From positions 5,193,001-5,257,000 of the forward strand of contig NZ_CP085135.1 in NCBI RefSeq assembly GCF_020616515.1: a stretch of DNA of 64,000 nt, in the 5' to 3' direction. This DNA is from Mesorhizobium sp. PAMC28654 (GTDB lineage: Bacteria; Pseudomonadota; Alphaproteobacteria; Rhizobiales; Rhizobiaceae). The notes beneath the pieces are model-generated. The model searched no databases. It saw only the letters and a program-made list of their open reading frames with translations, and was not told the DNA's origin. Made by a program: the position numbers and the translations under genes. Positions 17,610-28,679 of the stretch are shown in pieces. Within the stretch, counting starts at the first letter, position 1; every line of letters begins with the position of its first letter.

Positions 17610-20600
17610 ATGACGGACATGACGCACTCTGCGACGAACGGCCAGGCCGCGCAGACGAAAGCGGCTACCGTCAAAAATACGTTTCGAACCAATACCGGTT
17701 TCTCCGCCCACGGCCTTTACGATCCGCGCAATGAGCATGACGGCTGCGGCGTCGGCTTCATCGTCAACATGAAGGGCGTGAAGTCGCATCAGATCGTCGT
17801 GGACGGGCTTGCCGTGCTCGAGAACCTGACGCATCGCGGTGCCGTCGGCGCCGATCCGCTGGTCGGCGATGGTGCGGGCGTGCTGGTGCAGATTCCCGAT
17901 CTTTTCTTCCGCCAGGAGTTGGCGGCCCAGGGCATCGAACTGCCGCCGGCGGGCCAGTATGGCGTTGGGCACTGGTTCATGCCGCAGGACGCCGCCCTTC
18001 GCGCCCATATCGAGGAGATCATCGCCGAATCGGCGCAGTCCGAAGGGCTGCCGCTCATCGGCTTCCGCGACGTACCCGTCGACAATTCATCGCTGTCGAA
18101 GGCGCCTGATATCGTGGCGTCCGAGCCGTTCCATCGCCAGGTCTTCATCGGCCGTACCGCCGACATTCCCGACGACGAGGAGTACGAGGCCAGGCTCTAT
18201 CTGCTGCGCAAGGTCGTATCGGGACGCATCTATGCCGAGAACGACAACAAGGACATCGGCGCCTATTGCGTGTCGCTGTCGGCGCGCACCATCGTCTACA
18301 AGGGCATGTTCCTGGCCTATCAGGTCGGCGCCTATTACAAGGACCTGACCGATCCGCGCTTCGATACCGCGCTGATCCTCGTCCACCAGCGCTTCTCGAC
18401 CAACACCTTCCCGTCGTGGAAGCTGGCGCATCCCTACCGCATGGTCGCGCATAATGGCGAGATCAACACCGTGCGCGGCAACAACAACTGGATGGCGGCG
18501 CGCCAGGCGTCCGTCGATTCCGAACTGTTCGGCAACAACATCTCGAAGCTCTGGCCGATCTCCTACGAAGGCCAGTCCGACACCGCGTGCTTCGACAACG
18601 CGCTCGAGTTCCTGTTCCAGGGCGGCTACAGCCTCAGCCACGCCATGATGATGCTGATCCCGGAAGCGTGGGCCGGCAACAAGCTCATGGATGCCGACCG
18701 CAAGGCTTTCTACGAATACCATGCGGCACTCATGGAGCCGTGGGACGGACCGGCGGCTGTCATCTTCACCGATGGCCGCCAGATCGGCGCCACGCTCGAC
18801 CGCAACGGACTGCGCCCGGCCCGCTATATCGTCACCGACGACGACCGCGTCATCATGGCCTCGGAAGCCGGCGTGCTGCCGGTGCCGGAGGAGAGGATTG
18901 TCAAGAAGTGGCGGCTGCAGCCCGGCCGCATGCTCTTGATCGACCTTGCAAAGGGCCGCATCGTTTCCGACGAGGAGATCAAGTCGGAGATCGCGACCAA
19001 GCATCCCTACAAGACCTGGCTCAGCAACACGCAGCTTATCCTGGAGGACCTGAAGCCGGTCGAACCGCGCGCGCTGCGCAGGGACGTCAGCCTGCTCGAT
19101 CGCCAGCAGGCTTTCGGCTACACCCAGGAAGACACCAAGCTGCTGATGTCGCCGATGGCGACCACCGGCCAGGAAGCCGTGGGATCGATGGGAACGGACA
19201 CGCCGATCTCGGCGATGTCGGACAGGTCGAAGCTGCTCTACACCTATTTCAAGCAGAACTTCGCCCAGGTCACCAACCCGCCGATCGACTCGATCCGCGA
19301 GGAGCTGGTGATGAGCCTGGTGTCCTTCATCGGACCGCGGCCGAACATCTTCGACCTTGTCGGCAATTCGCGCCGCAAGCGGCTTGAGGTGCGCCAGCCG
19401 ATCCTGACCAATGGCGATCTCGAAAAGATACGCTCCATCGGCCACACCGAAGACCGCTTCGACACCAAGACGATCGACATCACCTACGCCGCGAGCGAGG
19501 GCGCGGCCGGCATGCAGGGGGCCATCGACCGCCTGTGCGAGCGGGCGGAAGCAGCGGTCGCCGGCGGCTACAACATCATCATCCTGTCCGATCGCCAGCT
19601 CGGACCGGACCGCATCGCCATTCCAGCACTGCTGGCGACGGCGGCCGTGCATCACCACCTGATCCGCAAGGGCCTGCGCACGTCGGTCGGCCTCGTCGTC
19701 GAATCCGGCGAGCCGCGCGAGGTGCATCATTTCTGCTGCCTGGCCGGCTATGGCGCGGAAGCGATCAATCCCTATCTTGCCTTCGACACGCTCACCGACA
19801 TGCACAAGCGCGGCGAACTGCCGGAAGAGGTCGACGCCTACGAAGTCGTCTCCCGCTACATCAAGTCGATCGGCAAGGGCATCCTCAAGGTGATGTCCAA
19901 GATGGGCATCTCGACCTACCAGTCCTATTGTGGCGCGCAGATATTCGACGCCATCGGGCTGAAGTCCGAGTTCGTGCAGCAGTATTTCACCGGCACCGCG
20001 ACGCTGATCGAAGGCGTCGGGCTGGATGAGGTCGCGGGCGAAACCGTCAGCCGTCACGCCGACGGTTTCGGCAACGATCCGGTGCTGCGCAGCAGCCTGG
20101 AGGTCGGTGGCGAATATCTGTTCCGCATGCGCGGCGAGGCGCATATGTGGTCGCCCGACGCGGTCGCCACCTTGCAGCATGCCGTGCGCCAGGGCTCATG
20201 GGATACGTTCAAGGATTATTCCGCGCAGATCGACAGCGAGACAGCTCGCGCACAGGCCATTCGAGGCCTGTTCAAGATCAAGATGGCTGAAGAGACCGGC
20301 CGCGAGAAGGTCGCGCTCAACGACGTCATGCCGGCCGCCGAGATCGTCAAGCGCTTCTCGACCGGCGCCATGTCCTTCGGCTCGATCTCCAGGGAAGCGC
20401 ACACCACGCTGGCGCGCGCCATGAACGCCATCGGCGGCAAGTCGAACACCGGCGAGGGCGGCGAAGAGGCAGATCGTTACCTGCCGCTGCCCGGTGGCGG
20501 CAAGAACCCGGAACGTTCGGCGATCAAGCAGGTCGCCTCGGGTCGTTTCGGTGTGACCGCCGAATACCTCGTCAATTCCGATGTCATGCAGATCAAGGTG

Positions 20601-22328
20601 GCGCAGGGCGCCAAGCCCGGCGAGGGCGGCCAGTTGCCCGGCCACAAGGTCGACGCCACCATCGCCAAGGTCCGGCACTCGACGCCGGGCGTCGGCCTGA
20701 TCTCGCCGCCGCCGCATCATGACATCTATTCGATCGAGGATCTGGCGCAGCTGATCTACGACCTGAAGAACGTCAATCCGGCGGCCGACGTGTCGGTCAA
20801 GCTGGTGTCCGAAGTCGGTGTCGGCACGGTCGCGGCTGGCGCCAAGGCGCGGGCCGACCACATCACCATTTCCGGATATGATGGCGGCACTGGCGCTTCG
20901 CCGCTGACCTCGCTCAAGCATGCCGGCAGCCCGTGGGAAATGGGCTTGGCCGAGACGCACCAGACCCTGGTGCTGAACGGCCTGCGCTCACGCGTGGCGC
21001 TGCAGGTCGATGGTGGCCTGCGCACCGGCCGCGACGTCATCATCGGCGCGCTTCTCGGCGCCGACGAGTTCGGCTTCTCGACCGCGCCGCTGATCGCGGC
21101 CGGCTGCATCATGATGCGCAAGTGCCATCTCAACACCTGCCCGGTCGGCGTCGCGACGCAGGACCCGGTGCTGCGCAAGCGCTTCAAGGGCACGCCCGAG
21201 CATGTCATCAACTTCTTCTTCTACGTGGCCGAGGAGGTGAGGGGCCTGCTCGCCGAAATGGGCTTTACCCATATCGACCAGATCATCGGCGACACCGACC
21301 TCCTGGAAAAGCGCGAGCTGATCCATCACTGGAAGGCGCAGGGTCTTGATTTCAGCAAGATGTTCTACAAGCCCGATGCACCGCACGAATTGGTGCACTG
21401 GACCGAGCGGCAGAAGCATCCGATCGACGACGTGCTCGACCGCAAGCTGATCGAATTGGCGAAGCCAGCACTCGAGAACAAGCAGCCGGTCAAGATCGAG
21501 GTCGACATCCGCAATGTCGACCGTTCGACGGGCGCCATGCTGTCGGGCGAAGTCGCCAAGCGCTTCAAGCACAAGGGCCTGCGCGAGGACACGATCCAGG
21601 TGAAGCTCACCGGCACGGCTGGCCAGTCGTTCGGCGCCTTCCTGGCACGCGGCATCTCGTTCGAGCTTGTCGGCGCCGCCAACGACTATGTCGGCAAAGG
21701 CCTGTCGGGTGGGCGCATCATCATCCGGCCGCCGGAAGAGGCCAGGATCGTCGCGGCCGACTCCATCATCGTGGGCAATACGGTGCTCTATGGCGCGACC
21801 GAGGGCGAGGCCTATTTTGCCGGCGTTGCAGGCGAGCGTTTCGCGGTGCGCAATTCAGGCGTGGCGGCGGTTGTCGAAGGCGTCGGCGACCATGGCTGCG
21901 AATACATGACCGGGGGCATCGTCGTCGTCATCGGCCAGACCGGCCGCAACTTCGCCGCCGGCATGTCGGGCGGCGTCGCCTATGTGCTGGACGAAGCCGG
22001 CGATTTCGCCGAGCGCTGCAACATGGCGATGGTCGAGCTGGAGCCGGTTCCGGAAGAAGACGATCTCATGGAAAGGCTGCTGCATCATGGCGGTGACCTC
22101 GACCACAAGGGTCGCGTCGACGTGTCCGGCGACATGACCAGCCATGATGAGGAGCGGCTCTACCAGCTGATCTCCAACCATGTGCACTACACGGGTTCGG
22201 TGCGCGGTCGCGAGATTCTCGACGACTGGACGACATTCCGGCCGAAATTCCGCAAGATCATGCCGGTCGAATACCGCCGCGCGTTGATCGAGATGGAACG
22301 CATGCGCATGGGCGTGGCCGCGGAATAG
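17610..22328 (+). CDS. gltB: Glutamate synthase (NADPH) large subunit
   Basis: Transfers the glutamine amide to 2-oxoglutarate to give two glutamates, with GltD supplying electrons. The 1572-residue length is standard. After a 45-residue propeptide, Cys46 in [10 protein letters not shown] is the expected nucleophile of the N-terminal amidotransferase domain (to about residue 430). The FMN domain lies in the second half ([35 protein letters not shown]). Cys1166, Cys1172 and Cys1177 in [12 protein letters not shown] bind the 3Fe-4S cluster. The C-terminal beta-helix with Gly-rich repeats follows. The start has a good ribosome site (ACAGGAG). gltD follows after 142 bases. Confidence 0.99.
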   Translation: MTDMTHSATNGQAAQTKAATVKNTFRTNTGFSAHGLYDPRNEHDGCGVGFIVNMKGVKSHQIVVDGLAVLENLTHRGAVGADPLVGDGAGVLVQIPDLFFRQELAAQGIELPPAGQYGVGHWFMPQDAALRAHIEEIIAESAQSEGLPLIGFRDVPVDNSSLSKAPDIVASEPFHRQVFIGRTADIPDDEEYEARLYLLRKVVSGRIYAENDNKDIGAYCVSLSARTIVYKGMFLAYQVGAYYKDLTDPRFDTALILVHQRFSTNTFPSWKLAHPYRMVAHNGEINTVRGNNNWMAARQASVDSELFGNNISKLWPISYEGQSDTACFDNALEFLFQGGYSLSHAMMMLIPEAWAGNKLMDADRKAFYEYHAALMEPWDGPAAVIFTDGRQIGATLDRNGLRPARYIVTDDDRVIMASEAGVLPVPEERIVKKWRLQPGRMLLIDLAKGRIVSDEEIKSEIATKHPYKTWLSNTQLILEDLKPVEPRALRRDVSLLDRQQAFGYTQEDTKLLMSPMATTGQEAVGSMGTDTPISAMSDRSKLLYTYFKQNFAQVTNPPIDSIREELVMSLVSFIGPRPNIFDLVGNSRRKRLEVRQPILTNGDLEKIRSIGHTEDRFDTKTIDITYAASEGAAGMQGAIDRLCERAEAAVAGGYNIIILSDRQLGPDRIAIPALLATAAVHHHLIRKGLRTSVGLVVESGEPREVHHFCCLAGYGAEAINPYLAFDTLTDMHKRGELPEEVDAYEVVSRYIKSIGKGILKVMSKMGISTYQSYCGAQIFDAIGLKSEFVQQYFTGTATLIEGVGLDEVAGETVSRHADGFGNDPVLRSSLEVGGEYLFRMRGEAHMWSPDAVATLQHAVRQGSWDTFKDYSAQIDSETARAQAIRGLFKIKMAEETGREKVALNDVMPAAEIVKRFSTGAMSFGSISREAHTTLARAMNAIGGKSNTGEGGEEADRYLPLPGGGKNPERSAIKQVASGRFGVTAEYLVNSDVMQIKVAQGAKPGEGGQLPGHKVDATIAKVRHSTPGVGLISPPPHHDIYSIEDLAQLIYDLKNVNPAADVSVKLVSEVGVGTVAAGAKARADHITISGYDGGTGASPLTSLKHAGSPWEMGLAETHQTLVLNGLRSRVALQVDGGLRTGRDVIIGALLGADEFGFSTAPLIAAGCIMMRKCHLNTCPVGVATQDPVLRKRFKGTPEHVINFFFYVAEEVRGLLAEMGFTHIDQIIGDTDLLEKRELIHHWKAQGLDFSKMFYKPDAPHELVHWTERQKHPIDDVLDRKLIELAKPALENKQPVKIEVDIRNVDRSTGAMLSGEVAKRFKHKGLREDTIQVKLTGTAGQSFGAFLARGISFELVGAANDYVGKGLSGGRIIIRPPEEARIVAADSIIVGNTVLYGATEGEAYFAGVAGERFAVRNSGVAAVVEGVGDHGCEYMTGGIVVVIGQTGRNFAAGMSGGVAYVLDEAGDFAERCNMAMVELEPVPEEDDLMERLLHHGGDLDHKGRVDVSGDMTSHDEERLYQLISNHVHYTGSVRGREILDDWTTFRPKFRKIMPVEYRRALIEMERMRMGVAAE

Positions 22329-22470
22329 ACTTTGCAATTGCCGGGGAGCCCAGGCTTCCCGGCCCCACTTTCATCGACAGTTTGACCTCAAGCGGAAGGT
22401 TGCCACGGCGGCCTCAAGAGGTTAACGGGTGCGGCGAAAACCGTACCATCTGGACAGCAGGAACTGGACT

Positions 22471-23925
22471 ATGGGCAAGGTAACAGGCTTTCTTGAAATC
22501 GACCGGCAGGTGCACAAGTACCAGCCGGCCTCCGACCGCATCCGGCATTTCCGTGAGTTCACGCTGCCGATGTCGGACAAGGAGGTCGAGAAACAGGCGG
22601 CGCGCTGCATGGATTGCGGCATTCCGTTCTGCCACGGACCGACGGGCTGCCCGATCCACAACCAGATCCCCGACTGGAACGACCTCGTCTACAATGGCGA
22701 CTGGGACAACGCGATCCGCAACCTGCACTCGACCAACAATTTCCCGGAGTTCACCGGCCGCATCTGCCCCGCGCCTTGCGAGGAAGCCTGCACGCTGAAC
22801 CTCGAGGACATTCCGGTCGCCATCAAGACGGTCGAGCAGGCGATCGCCGACAAGGCCTACGAAACCGGCCATATCCGGCCCTATCCGCCGGAAAAAAAGA
22901 CCGGAAAGCGCGTTGCCATCATCGGTTCCGGACCGGCCGGCATGGCGGCTGCCCAGCAGTTGGGCCGCGCCGGCCACGACGTCCACGTCTATGAGCGCGA
23001 GAGCCGGCCGGGCGGCCTGATGCGCTACGGCATTCCAGACTTCAAGATCGAGAAGCACTATATCGACCGGCGCATCGAACAGATGCAGGGCGAAGGCGTG
23101 ACCTTCCATTGCGGCGTCAATGTCGGCGTCGACAAGCCTGTTGCCGAACTGCTCGCCGAGTACGACGCCGTGCTCTATTGCGGCGGTTCGGAAACGCCGC
23201 GCGCGGCCGACATTCCGGGCGACGATCTCGGCGGCGTCTATGATGCGATGCCGTATCTGGTGCAGCAGAACAAGCGCGTCGGCGGCGAGCCGATCCAGTC
23301 GGTGGCGTGGCCGTCGCATCCGATCATCGCCGGCGGGCAGCATGTCGTCGTCGTCGGCGGCGGCGATACCGCATCCGATTGTGTCGGTACTGCTTTCCGG
23401 CAGGGTGCGGTGCGCGTGACGCAGCTCGACATCCGTCCGCAGCCGCCGGAGAAGGAAGACAAGCTTTCGGTCTGGCCCTACTGGGCAACGAAGATGCGCA
23501 CCTCGTCCTCGCAGGCCGAAGGCGCCGAGCGCGAATTCCAGGTGGCGACGCTTGAATTCATCGGGGAAGAAGGCCAGCTGACCGGCGTGAAATGCTGCGA
23601 GGTCGACGAAAAGCGCAAGCCGATCGCCGGTTCGGAATTCGTCATTCGCGCCGATCTCGCCTTCATCGCCATCGGCTTTGCCGGGCCGACCACGGCCGGA
23701 CTGGTGACTGAATTGGATGGTCAGATGAAGATCACCACCGACAGCCGCCGCTCGAAGAACGTCGAGGCCAATGACCGCGACTACAGGACCAGCGTCGACA
23801 AGCTCTATGCGGCGGGCGACGTGCGTCGCGGCCAGTCGCTGGTCGTCTGGGCGATCCGCGAGGGCCGCCAGGCGGCGCGCTCGATCGACGAGGCGCTGAT
23901 GGGGTCGAGCGTCCTGCCGCGCTGA
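22471..23925 (+). CDS. gltD: Glutamate synthase (NADPH) small subunit
   Basis: FAD-containing NADPH oxidase subunit that feeds electrons to GltB; 484 residues. N-terminal cysteines C46, C49, C54, C60 and C99, C103, C107 fit the low-potential 4Fe-4S clusters. The FAD site is VAIIGSGPAGMAAAQQL (about residues 148-164), and the NADPH site is VVVVGGGDTASDC in the second half. ATG 22471 is preferred, with AGGAA seven bases upstream; the GTG at 22429 would add fourteen unconserved residues. It is co-oriented with gltB and probably co-transcribed. The C-terminus (LVVWAIREGRQAARSID) is typical. Confidence 0.98.
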   Translation: MGKVTGFLEIDRQVHKYQPASDRIRHFREFTLPMSDKEVEKQAARCMDCGIPFCHGPTGCPIHNQIPDWNDLVYNGDWDNAIRNLHSTNNFPEFTGRICPAPCEEACTLNLEDIPVAIKTVEQAIADKAYETGHIRPYPPEKKTGKRVAIIGSGPAGMAAAQQLGRAGHDVHVYERESRPGGLMRYGIPDFKIEKHYIDRRIEQMQGEGVTFHCGVNVGVDKPVAELLAEYDAVLYCGGSETPRAADIPGDDLGGVYDAMPYLVQQNKRVGGEPIQSVAWPSHPIIAGGQHVVVVGGGDTASDCVGTAFRQGAVRVTQLDIRPQPPEKEDKLSVWPYWATKMRTSSSQAEGAEREFQVATLEFIGEEGQLTGVKCCEVDEKRKPIAGSEFVIRADLAFIAIGFAGPTTAGLVTELDGQMKITTDSRRSKNVEANDRDYRTSVDKLYAAGDVRRGQSLVVWAIREGRQAARSIDEALMGSSVLPR

Positions 23926-24082
23926 TACCGTCGTCGGATCAGAACACGTCGCTTTGGATGGCGATGTGTTCCAAATCGTGCGTATCCCTGTATCCCGAAA
24001 TCGCTTCGGGCTTGGGCGGCCTCCTTGAGGACCTTTCGAAAACCGTCGCGGGTTCTCGAAAGGTGGCGCCGTGGCGCGGAGT
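23926..24082. repeat. Intergenic palindromic sequence after gltD
   Basis: The 157-base gap between two convergent genes contains an imperfect inverted repeat, CCTTTCGAAAACC (24032-24044) against GGTTCTCGAAAGG (24051-24063), able to form a long hairpin on either strand. It resembles the mosaic palindromes elsewhere in the window and may terminate transcription. Confidence 0.5.
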
Positions 24083-25726
24083 TCAGCTCTCCAGCCAGAC
24101 CTTGTCCAGCTGTATCTGGTCGAGCGGATGGGCATGGCGGTTATTCACCGCGGCGACGAAGTGAACGAAAATCTTGCGCCAGTAGGGCTGGATGATCACC
24201 GCTGAATCCTGGAGGATCTTCTCCACGTCCTGCATGGCGGCGCGACGTTTTTCAAGGTCGGCGATGGACAGGGCCTCATTGAGCTTCGCATCGAATTCGG
24301 GGTTGGAGAAGCTGGTTTCGTTCCAGGCCTCGCCGCTCCGGTAGGCAAGCGCCAGGACCTGCACGCCCAGCGGCCGCATCGTCCAGCCGGTCAGCGAGAA
24401 CGGATACTTCGTCCAGTCCGTCCAGAACGTCGAGCTGGGCAGCACGGTGCGCTTGACCTTGAAGCCGGCTTCCCGGAGCTGTCCGGCGATCGCGTCGGCC
24501 GTGTCCTTATGCCAGTCGTCGTCGTCACTGATCAAATCGTGCTCGAAATCCAGCTGGCCCGCCTCCTTCATCAACGCCTTCGCCTTGTCGAGGTCCCGCT
24601 CCACTTTCGGCAACGGGAAATATTCGGGGTGGATCGGGCAGACATGGTGGTTTTCGGCCGGGGTGCCGCGGTTGCTGTAGCCGAGGGTCAGGACGGCGGC
24701 ATTGTCGACGGCCAGCTGCATGGCCCTGCGCACCCGCTGATCGTCATAGGGCTTCCTGGTCACGTTGAAGCGGGCAACGGCGGTCGCCGCGGTCTGCGCC
24801 TCGCTGCGCTGAAGGCCCAGGGAATCAAGGACATCGATCTGGTTGCCGGTGGTTTCGAAATTGCAGTGGACTTCGCCAGCCTCGAAGGCGCTTGCCACCG
24901 CGTTGGGGTCGGTCCCGTAGTCGATGAATTCCACACCGTCGAGATGTACTTCGCCGCCCCACCAGGGGCTTTCGCGCCGCTTGTACACCGCGCGGGTCGA
25001 GGTCTCGAAGGAGACGAGTTCGAAGGGGCCGGTGCCGATCGGGTGCTTCACGAGGTTGGAGCCGGTTTGCTCAAAACTACGATGCACCAGCAGTGCGGGG
25101 AAATCCGCGAAATTGGCGATGAGCGAGATGTCGGACTTGGACAGCAGCAGCTTGATCGTATGGTCATCGACCCTGACGATGGCGCCTTCGCGCGCCTTAC
25201 CGGTCTTGGCGTCGACGAGCGCGGCCATGCGGCCTGCCATCGAGTTGCCCGGCGCCTTCTCGCACCAGCGGTTGAGATTGAACAACGCGTCCTCGGCGGT
25301 GAAGTCGTCGCCATTGTTCCATTTCACGCCCTTGCGCAGATGCAGGACATATTCGGTGGCGTTGTCGTTGATCTCCCAGCTCTCAAGCAGCTTGGGCTGG
25401 AAGGTGAAGTCGGCGGTGTATTCGACGAACGGCTCCAGGAACTGGCGTCCCAGATTGCCCATCTCGCCCCAGTCGAAGGTGCGCGGGTCCTTGAGTTCCT
25501 TGACCAGCATGGCGATCTTGAGGACGCCGCCCTTCTTCGGTTCCTCCGCCCGTGCCGGCATTGGCGCCGCCAGGCCGATCAGGCCGTACGCGCCTGCCGC
25601 GCTCACGCCCATGATGCTGGCGATGGCGAGGAATTCGCGCCGGTCCATCCTGCTTTCCCGAACCATGGCCGCCATCTGTGTGACAGGCGCCGGAACCGGC
25701 TTTTCGGGGCTATTGCGGGTGTTCAT
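24083..25726 (-). CDS. ABC transporter substrate-binding protein, family 5 (peptide/nickel/opine type)
   Basis: Periplasmic solute-binding protein of 547 residues. The export signal is long and Tat-like: [21 protein letters not shown] with a twin arginine near residue 33 and cleavage near PARA-EEP. The body has family features such as [20 protein letters not shown], the [16 protein letters not shown] segment and [16 protein letters not shown] 25726 is chosen because GGGAG lies nine bases upstream; ATG 25741 is alternative. No permease or ATPase genes lie nearby, so it must work with transporter parts elsewhere. It closes an operon with a hydratase and a quinone reductase. Confidence 0.9.
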   Translation of the reverse strand: MNTRNSPEKPVPAPVTQMAAMVRESRMDRREFLAIASIMGVSAAGAYGLIGLAAPMPARAEEPKKGGVLKIAMLVKELKDPRTFDWGEMGNLGRQFLEPFVEYTADFTFQPKLLESWEINDNATEYVLHLRKGVKWNNGDDFTAEDALFNLNRWCEKAPGNSMAGRMAALVDAKTGKAREGAIVRVDDHTIKLLLSKSDISLIANFADFPALLVHRSFEQTGSNLVKHPIGTGPFELVSFETSTRAVYKRRESPWWGGEVHLDGVEFIDYGTDPNAVASAFEAGEVHCNFETTGNQIDVLDSLGLQRSEAQTAATAVARFNVTRKPYDDQRVRRAMQLAVDNAAVLTLGYSNRGTPAENHHVCPIHPEYFPLPKVERDLDKAKALMKEAGQLDFEHDLISDDDDWHKDTADAIAGQLREAGFKVKRTVLPSSTFWTDWTKYPFSLTGWTMRPLGVQVLALAYRSGEAWNETSFSNPEFDAKLNEALSIADLEKRRAAMQDVEKILQDSAVIIQPYWRKIFVHFVAAVNNRHAHPLDQIQLDKVWLES

Positions 25727-25810
25727 CTGTTGTTCTCCCATGACCGACCAAGCCGTCGGGTTTCTAAAGTCGCATCGCGTGGCAACCGGCGACGACCGGA
25801 GGATGATCGC

Positions 25811-26641
25811 TCACGTGAACGAAACATCCAGTGTGCCGTACTGGTTGAAATCGGCCTTGAAGACGTCTCCGCTTGCGACGGGCAAGGCTCGTGCGAAGGC
25901 GCCCGACATGACGATGTCGCCCTCGGCCAGATGTTCACCCCGCTTGAGCAGAGTATTGGCAAGCCAGGCCACGCACGTGGCGGGATGACCCATGCCGATG
26001 ACCGACAAGCCCGTCTCTTCCACGACACCGTTGCGCGACAGAGTGGCGCCGACCCAGCGGCTGTCGATGTCATCAGGCCGGAAGCGCTGTTCGGCCAGGA
26101 TCACCCCCGCAAAGGCCGAATTATCAGCGACCGTATCCGCCACGATGCGCGGTGGCGCCATCCGGTGGTCGACGAGTTCCAGCGCGGGCACGATGCGATC
26201 CGTCGCGGCAAGGACCTCGTCGAGATTTTCGATGGGACGATCGATGTCCCGGCCCATGATGAAGGCGAGCTCGACCTCGACATGCGGCTTTACGAGACGC
26301 TTCGCCGACAGGCTAGCACCGCTCTGGTGGACGGCATGGCGCAGGATCCGCCCATGGATCGGCGCGTCGAGATCGCAGGCGATCTGCGTCGTCAGCCACG
26401 TCAGGCCGATCTTGTAGCCGGCGAGAGCGATGCCTTGCTGTTGCCGCATCCGCGTCAGCAGGTCCTGGATGCGATAGGCGTCATCGAGGCTGAGCCCGGA
26501 ATGCTGGCCGCTGAGCGGCGGCATGGCCTCGCCCTCGCGCTCGGCGCGCAGGATCGCCTCCGCCGCGTTGCGGATATCCAGTTCCGTCAGTCCGCCCAGT
26601 TCCGTCAGTCCGCTCGGTGCCTCGACCATCGTCAGCCTCAC
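25811..26641 (-). CDS. 2-keto-4-pentenoate hydratase / 2-oxohepta-3-ene-1,7-dioate hydratase family
   Basis: Adds water to a 2-hydroxy-dienoate produced by meta-cleavage of aromatics; about 276 residues. Seen: LAGYKIGLTWLTTQ, KPHVEVELAFIMGRDI (the acidic metal ligands), PALELVDHRM and the closing GDIVMSGAFARALPVASGDVF. It starts with GTG at 26641, overlapping the upstream TGA (GTGA), so it is coupled to the quinone reductase; ATG 26629 is an alternative. Closest in pattern to HpaH-like enzymes of 4-hydroxyphenylacetate degradation, but no other hpa genes are here, so the pathway is unknown. Confidence 0.85.
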   Translation of the reverse strand: MRLTMVEAPSGLTELGGLTELDIRNAAEAILRAEREGEAMPPLSGQHSGLSLDDAYRIQDLLTRMRQQQGIALAGYKIGLTWLTTQIACDLDAPIHGRILRHAVHQSGASLSAKRLVKPHVEVELAFIMGRDIDRPIENLDEVLAATDRIVPALELVDHRMAPPRIVADTVADNSAFAGVILAEQRFRPDDIDSRWVGATLSRNGVVEETGLSVIGMGHPATCVAWLANTLLKRGEHLAEGDIVMSGAFARALPVASGDVFKADFNQYGTLDVSFT

Positions 26642-27621
26642 ATCAGATCCACAACGACTTTGCCGAGTGCTCGTCCGCTTTCAAGATGGCGAAAGGCATC
26701 GGCGAGTTGCTCCAGCCCAAATCGGGCGGGATCGACCAATGGCCGCACCTTGCCGGCATCCGCCAGGACCGCGATTTCCCGCATGATGCGTCCGTGATCC
26801 TCCCGGCCAATGTTTTCAAGCAGGGGAATGAGCATGAAGACGACATGCAGCGACAGCGCCTTGGCGTGCAAGGGCGACAAATCGTGCGTGCTGCGCGCGG
26901 CGGTTGCGGCAATGCGGCCGCCAATTGCCGCCGCCTGGAAGGAGCGATCGAGGTTTTCCCCACCCACGGTGTCGATCACGACGTCGAACCCACGGCCCTC
27001 GGTCAAGCGACCAACATAATCCGCGACGCTCTCCTGGCCGTAGAGGACAGTGTGGTCGGCGCCAAGGTCGTGCGCGATGACAGCTTTTTCAGGTGTGGAA
27101 ACGGTGGCGGTGACGCGTGCGCCCCGCGCCTTTGCCAATTGCAGGGCGATGTGGCCGACGCCTCCGCAGCCGGCATGCACCAGGACGTGGTCGGTGGCGC
27201 GGACATCCGCTCTCGCCATGCAGTTCCAGGCGGTGATCGATACCAGTGGCATGGCGGCGGCTTCGCGCATCGAAAGATGGCTGGGCTTTCGGGCCAGCAA
27301 GCGGGCGTCGGCCGCGATATAGTCGGCGAAGCTGCCGCCCAACCCTCGCACGCCTCCGGCGCAGCCATAGACCTCATCGCCCGGGGACAGGCCGGAAACG
27401 TCATCTCCAACGGCTTCGACCGTTCCGGACAGGTCTGCGCCGAGGACCGCCGGCAGAGCGGGGCCGATCGGCAATCCGTTGCGAATGCGGGCATCAACCG
27501 GGTTGAGTGCGCTGGCGTGCACACGCACCAGCACGTCTCCAGGACCTGGGTGAGGCATGTCGATCTCGGTCAGTTCGAAATTCTCCGGCCCGCCGACAGC
27601 CTTCAGTACCATTGCACGCAT
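26638..27621 (-). CDS. Zinc-free alcohol dehydrogenase / NADPH:quinone reductase family protein
   Basis: Medium-chain reductase of 327 residues. The N-terminal GroES-like part (VRVHASALNPVDARIRNG, then VLGADLSGTVEAVGDDV) lacks the usual zinc-ligand cysteines, as in quinone oxidoreductases. The NADPH Rossmann motif is HAGCGGVGHIALQLAKARGA. ATG 27621 matches the family start; the open frame beyond it is antisense to the LysR gene and is not coding. It is first in a three-gene operon with the hydratase and the solute-binding protein and is divergent from the LysR regulator, which probably controls it. The substrate may be an unsaturated carbonyl intermediate. Confidence 0.85.
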   Translation of the reverse strand: MRAMVLKAVGGPENFELTEIDMPHPGPGDVLVRVHASALNPVDARIRNGLPIGPALPAVLGADLSGTVEAVGDDVSGLSPGDEVYGCAGGVRGLGGSFADYIAADARLLARKPSHLSMREAAAMPLVSITAWNCMARADVRATDHVLVHAGCGGVGHIALQLAKARGARVTATVSTPEKAVIAHDLGADHTVLYGQESVADYVGRLTEGRGFDVVIDTVGGENLDRSFQAAAIGGRIAATAARSTHDLSPLHAKALSLHVVFMLIPLLENIGREDHGRIMREIAVLADAGKVRPLVDPARFGLEQLADAFRHLESGRALGKVVVDLM

Positions 27622-27756
27622 TCGATATTCCCGACCCGAGTAGACCACGGGCGAACTCTGCCGCTTCGGCTGGTTCAACGGAAACGCATAAATCTTATGG
27701 TATCGATCTGGAACGTTTCTAGCTAAGAGTCGGGCCTCGGCATCAAAGGAAGCCCG

Positions 27757-28641
27757 ATGCGATACCCCGACCTGGAAATCGATCTCCTGCGCGCATTCAC
27801 CACGGTGGCGGAGACGGGCAGCTTTACGGCCGCGGCCGACGTGGTCGGCAGGTCGCAATCCGCTGTCAGCCAGAAGATCATCCGCCTGGAGGAACTGCTG
27901 GGATGCCCGCTGTTCAATCGGACGAGCCGGTCGCTGGTTCTCACCGGGGAAGGCGAACGATTGCTGTCGGCGGCGCGCCGCATGCTTGAATTCAATGACA
28001 TCGCGGTGCGCACGCTGGTCGAGCCGGCCGACGTCAAGCGCCTTCGCATCGGCATTTCGGAGGACTTCGTTCCGCACCATCTGCCAGCGCTCCTGGCAAA
28101 ATTCGCCGCGCTTTGCCCGGCCGTGCGGCTTGAACTGATGACCGGCCTGAGCTGCCACCTGCTGGCCGCCTACGAGGATGAAGGGCTCGATGTGGTGATC
28201 GCGAAGAAGGACGGCCGTGCCCAGCGCGGCCGTGTCATCTGGCGTGAGCCTTTGGTGTGGATCGCTTCGGCGGGCTATGACCACCAATCGCCCGAAACTG
28301 TCCCGCTGGTGCTTCTGCCGACGCCTTGCACCTATCGCGGCGTCGCTATCCGGGCCCTGGATTCAATACGGCGCGACTGGGGCGTGACGTGTACGGTGAA
28401 CAGCCTGAACGGCGCGCGGGCGGCCGTGGCGGGAGGTTTCGGCGTCACGGTGCTGGGACGATCCTTCGTCCAGGAGGGGCTTTGCATCATCCCGCCGTCC
28501 GAACTGTGGCCGGTGCTGCCGATGACGGAGATCGTGGTGATCGGCGAGGAGACGATGGAGGCACGCATCGTGCAACCTCTGCTCTCGTTCCTGACCGAAA
28601 CCCTGTCTCGCGGCAATGGAGCGAGCGCCTTGCCTGCCTGA
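27757..28641 (+). CDS. LysR family transcriptional regulator
   Basis: A 294-residue LysR-type regulator. The N-terminal winged helix-turn-helix reads AETGSFTAAADVVGRSQSAV and continues to FNRTSRSLVLTGEGERLL; the effector-binding domain follows from about residue 90. It is transcribed divergently from the quinone reductase-hydratase-SBP operon across 135 bases, the classic arrangement for a regulator of the adjacent operon. The coinducer is unknown, presumably the compound that operon handles. The predicted effector domain is of the DmlR/CbbR-like general type; nothing more specific can be claimed. Confidence 0.92.
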   Translation: MRYPDLEIDLLRAFTTVAETGSFTAAADVVGRSQSAVSQKIIRLEELLGCPLFNRTSRSLVLTGEGERLLSAARRMLEFNDIAVRTLVEPADVKRLRIGISEDFVPHHLPALLAKFAALCPAVRLELMTGLSCHLLAAYEDEGLDVVIAKKDGRAQRGRVIWREPLVWIASAGYDHQSPETVPLVLLPTPCTYRGVAIRALDSIRRDWGVTCTVNSLNGARAAVAGGFGVTVLGRSFVQEGLCIIPPSELWPVLPMTEIVVIGEETMEARIVQPLLSFLTETLSRGNGASALPA

Positions 28642-28679
28642 CCAACTGCTGAAGGCATTCCATCAAACACGCGGGTGCT

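Noticed and set aside
18087..20180. Reverse-strand ORF of 697 codons opposite gltB
   Set aside because: It is the antisense frame of a highly conserved gene. High GC opens such frames; composition is Arg/Gln/Asp-rich and lacks any domain.
24509..26797. Forward ORF of 762 codons opposite the solute-binding protein and hydratase
   Set aside because: Antisense shadow of two clearly recognisable genes with overlapping starts and a signal peptide on the other strand.
27695..27725. LacI-type operator in the LysR/quinone reductase intergenic region
   Set aside because: CTGGAACGTTTCTA resembles the operators at 1541 and 1705, but the palindrome is broken and the LysR regulator explains the arrangement.
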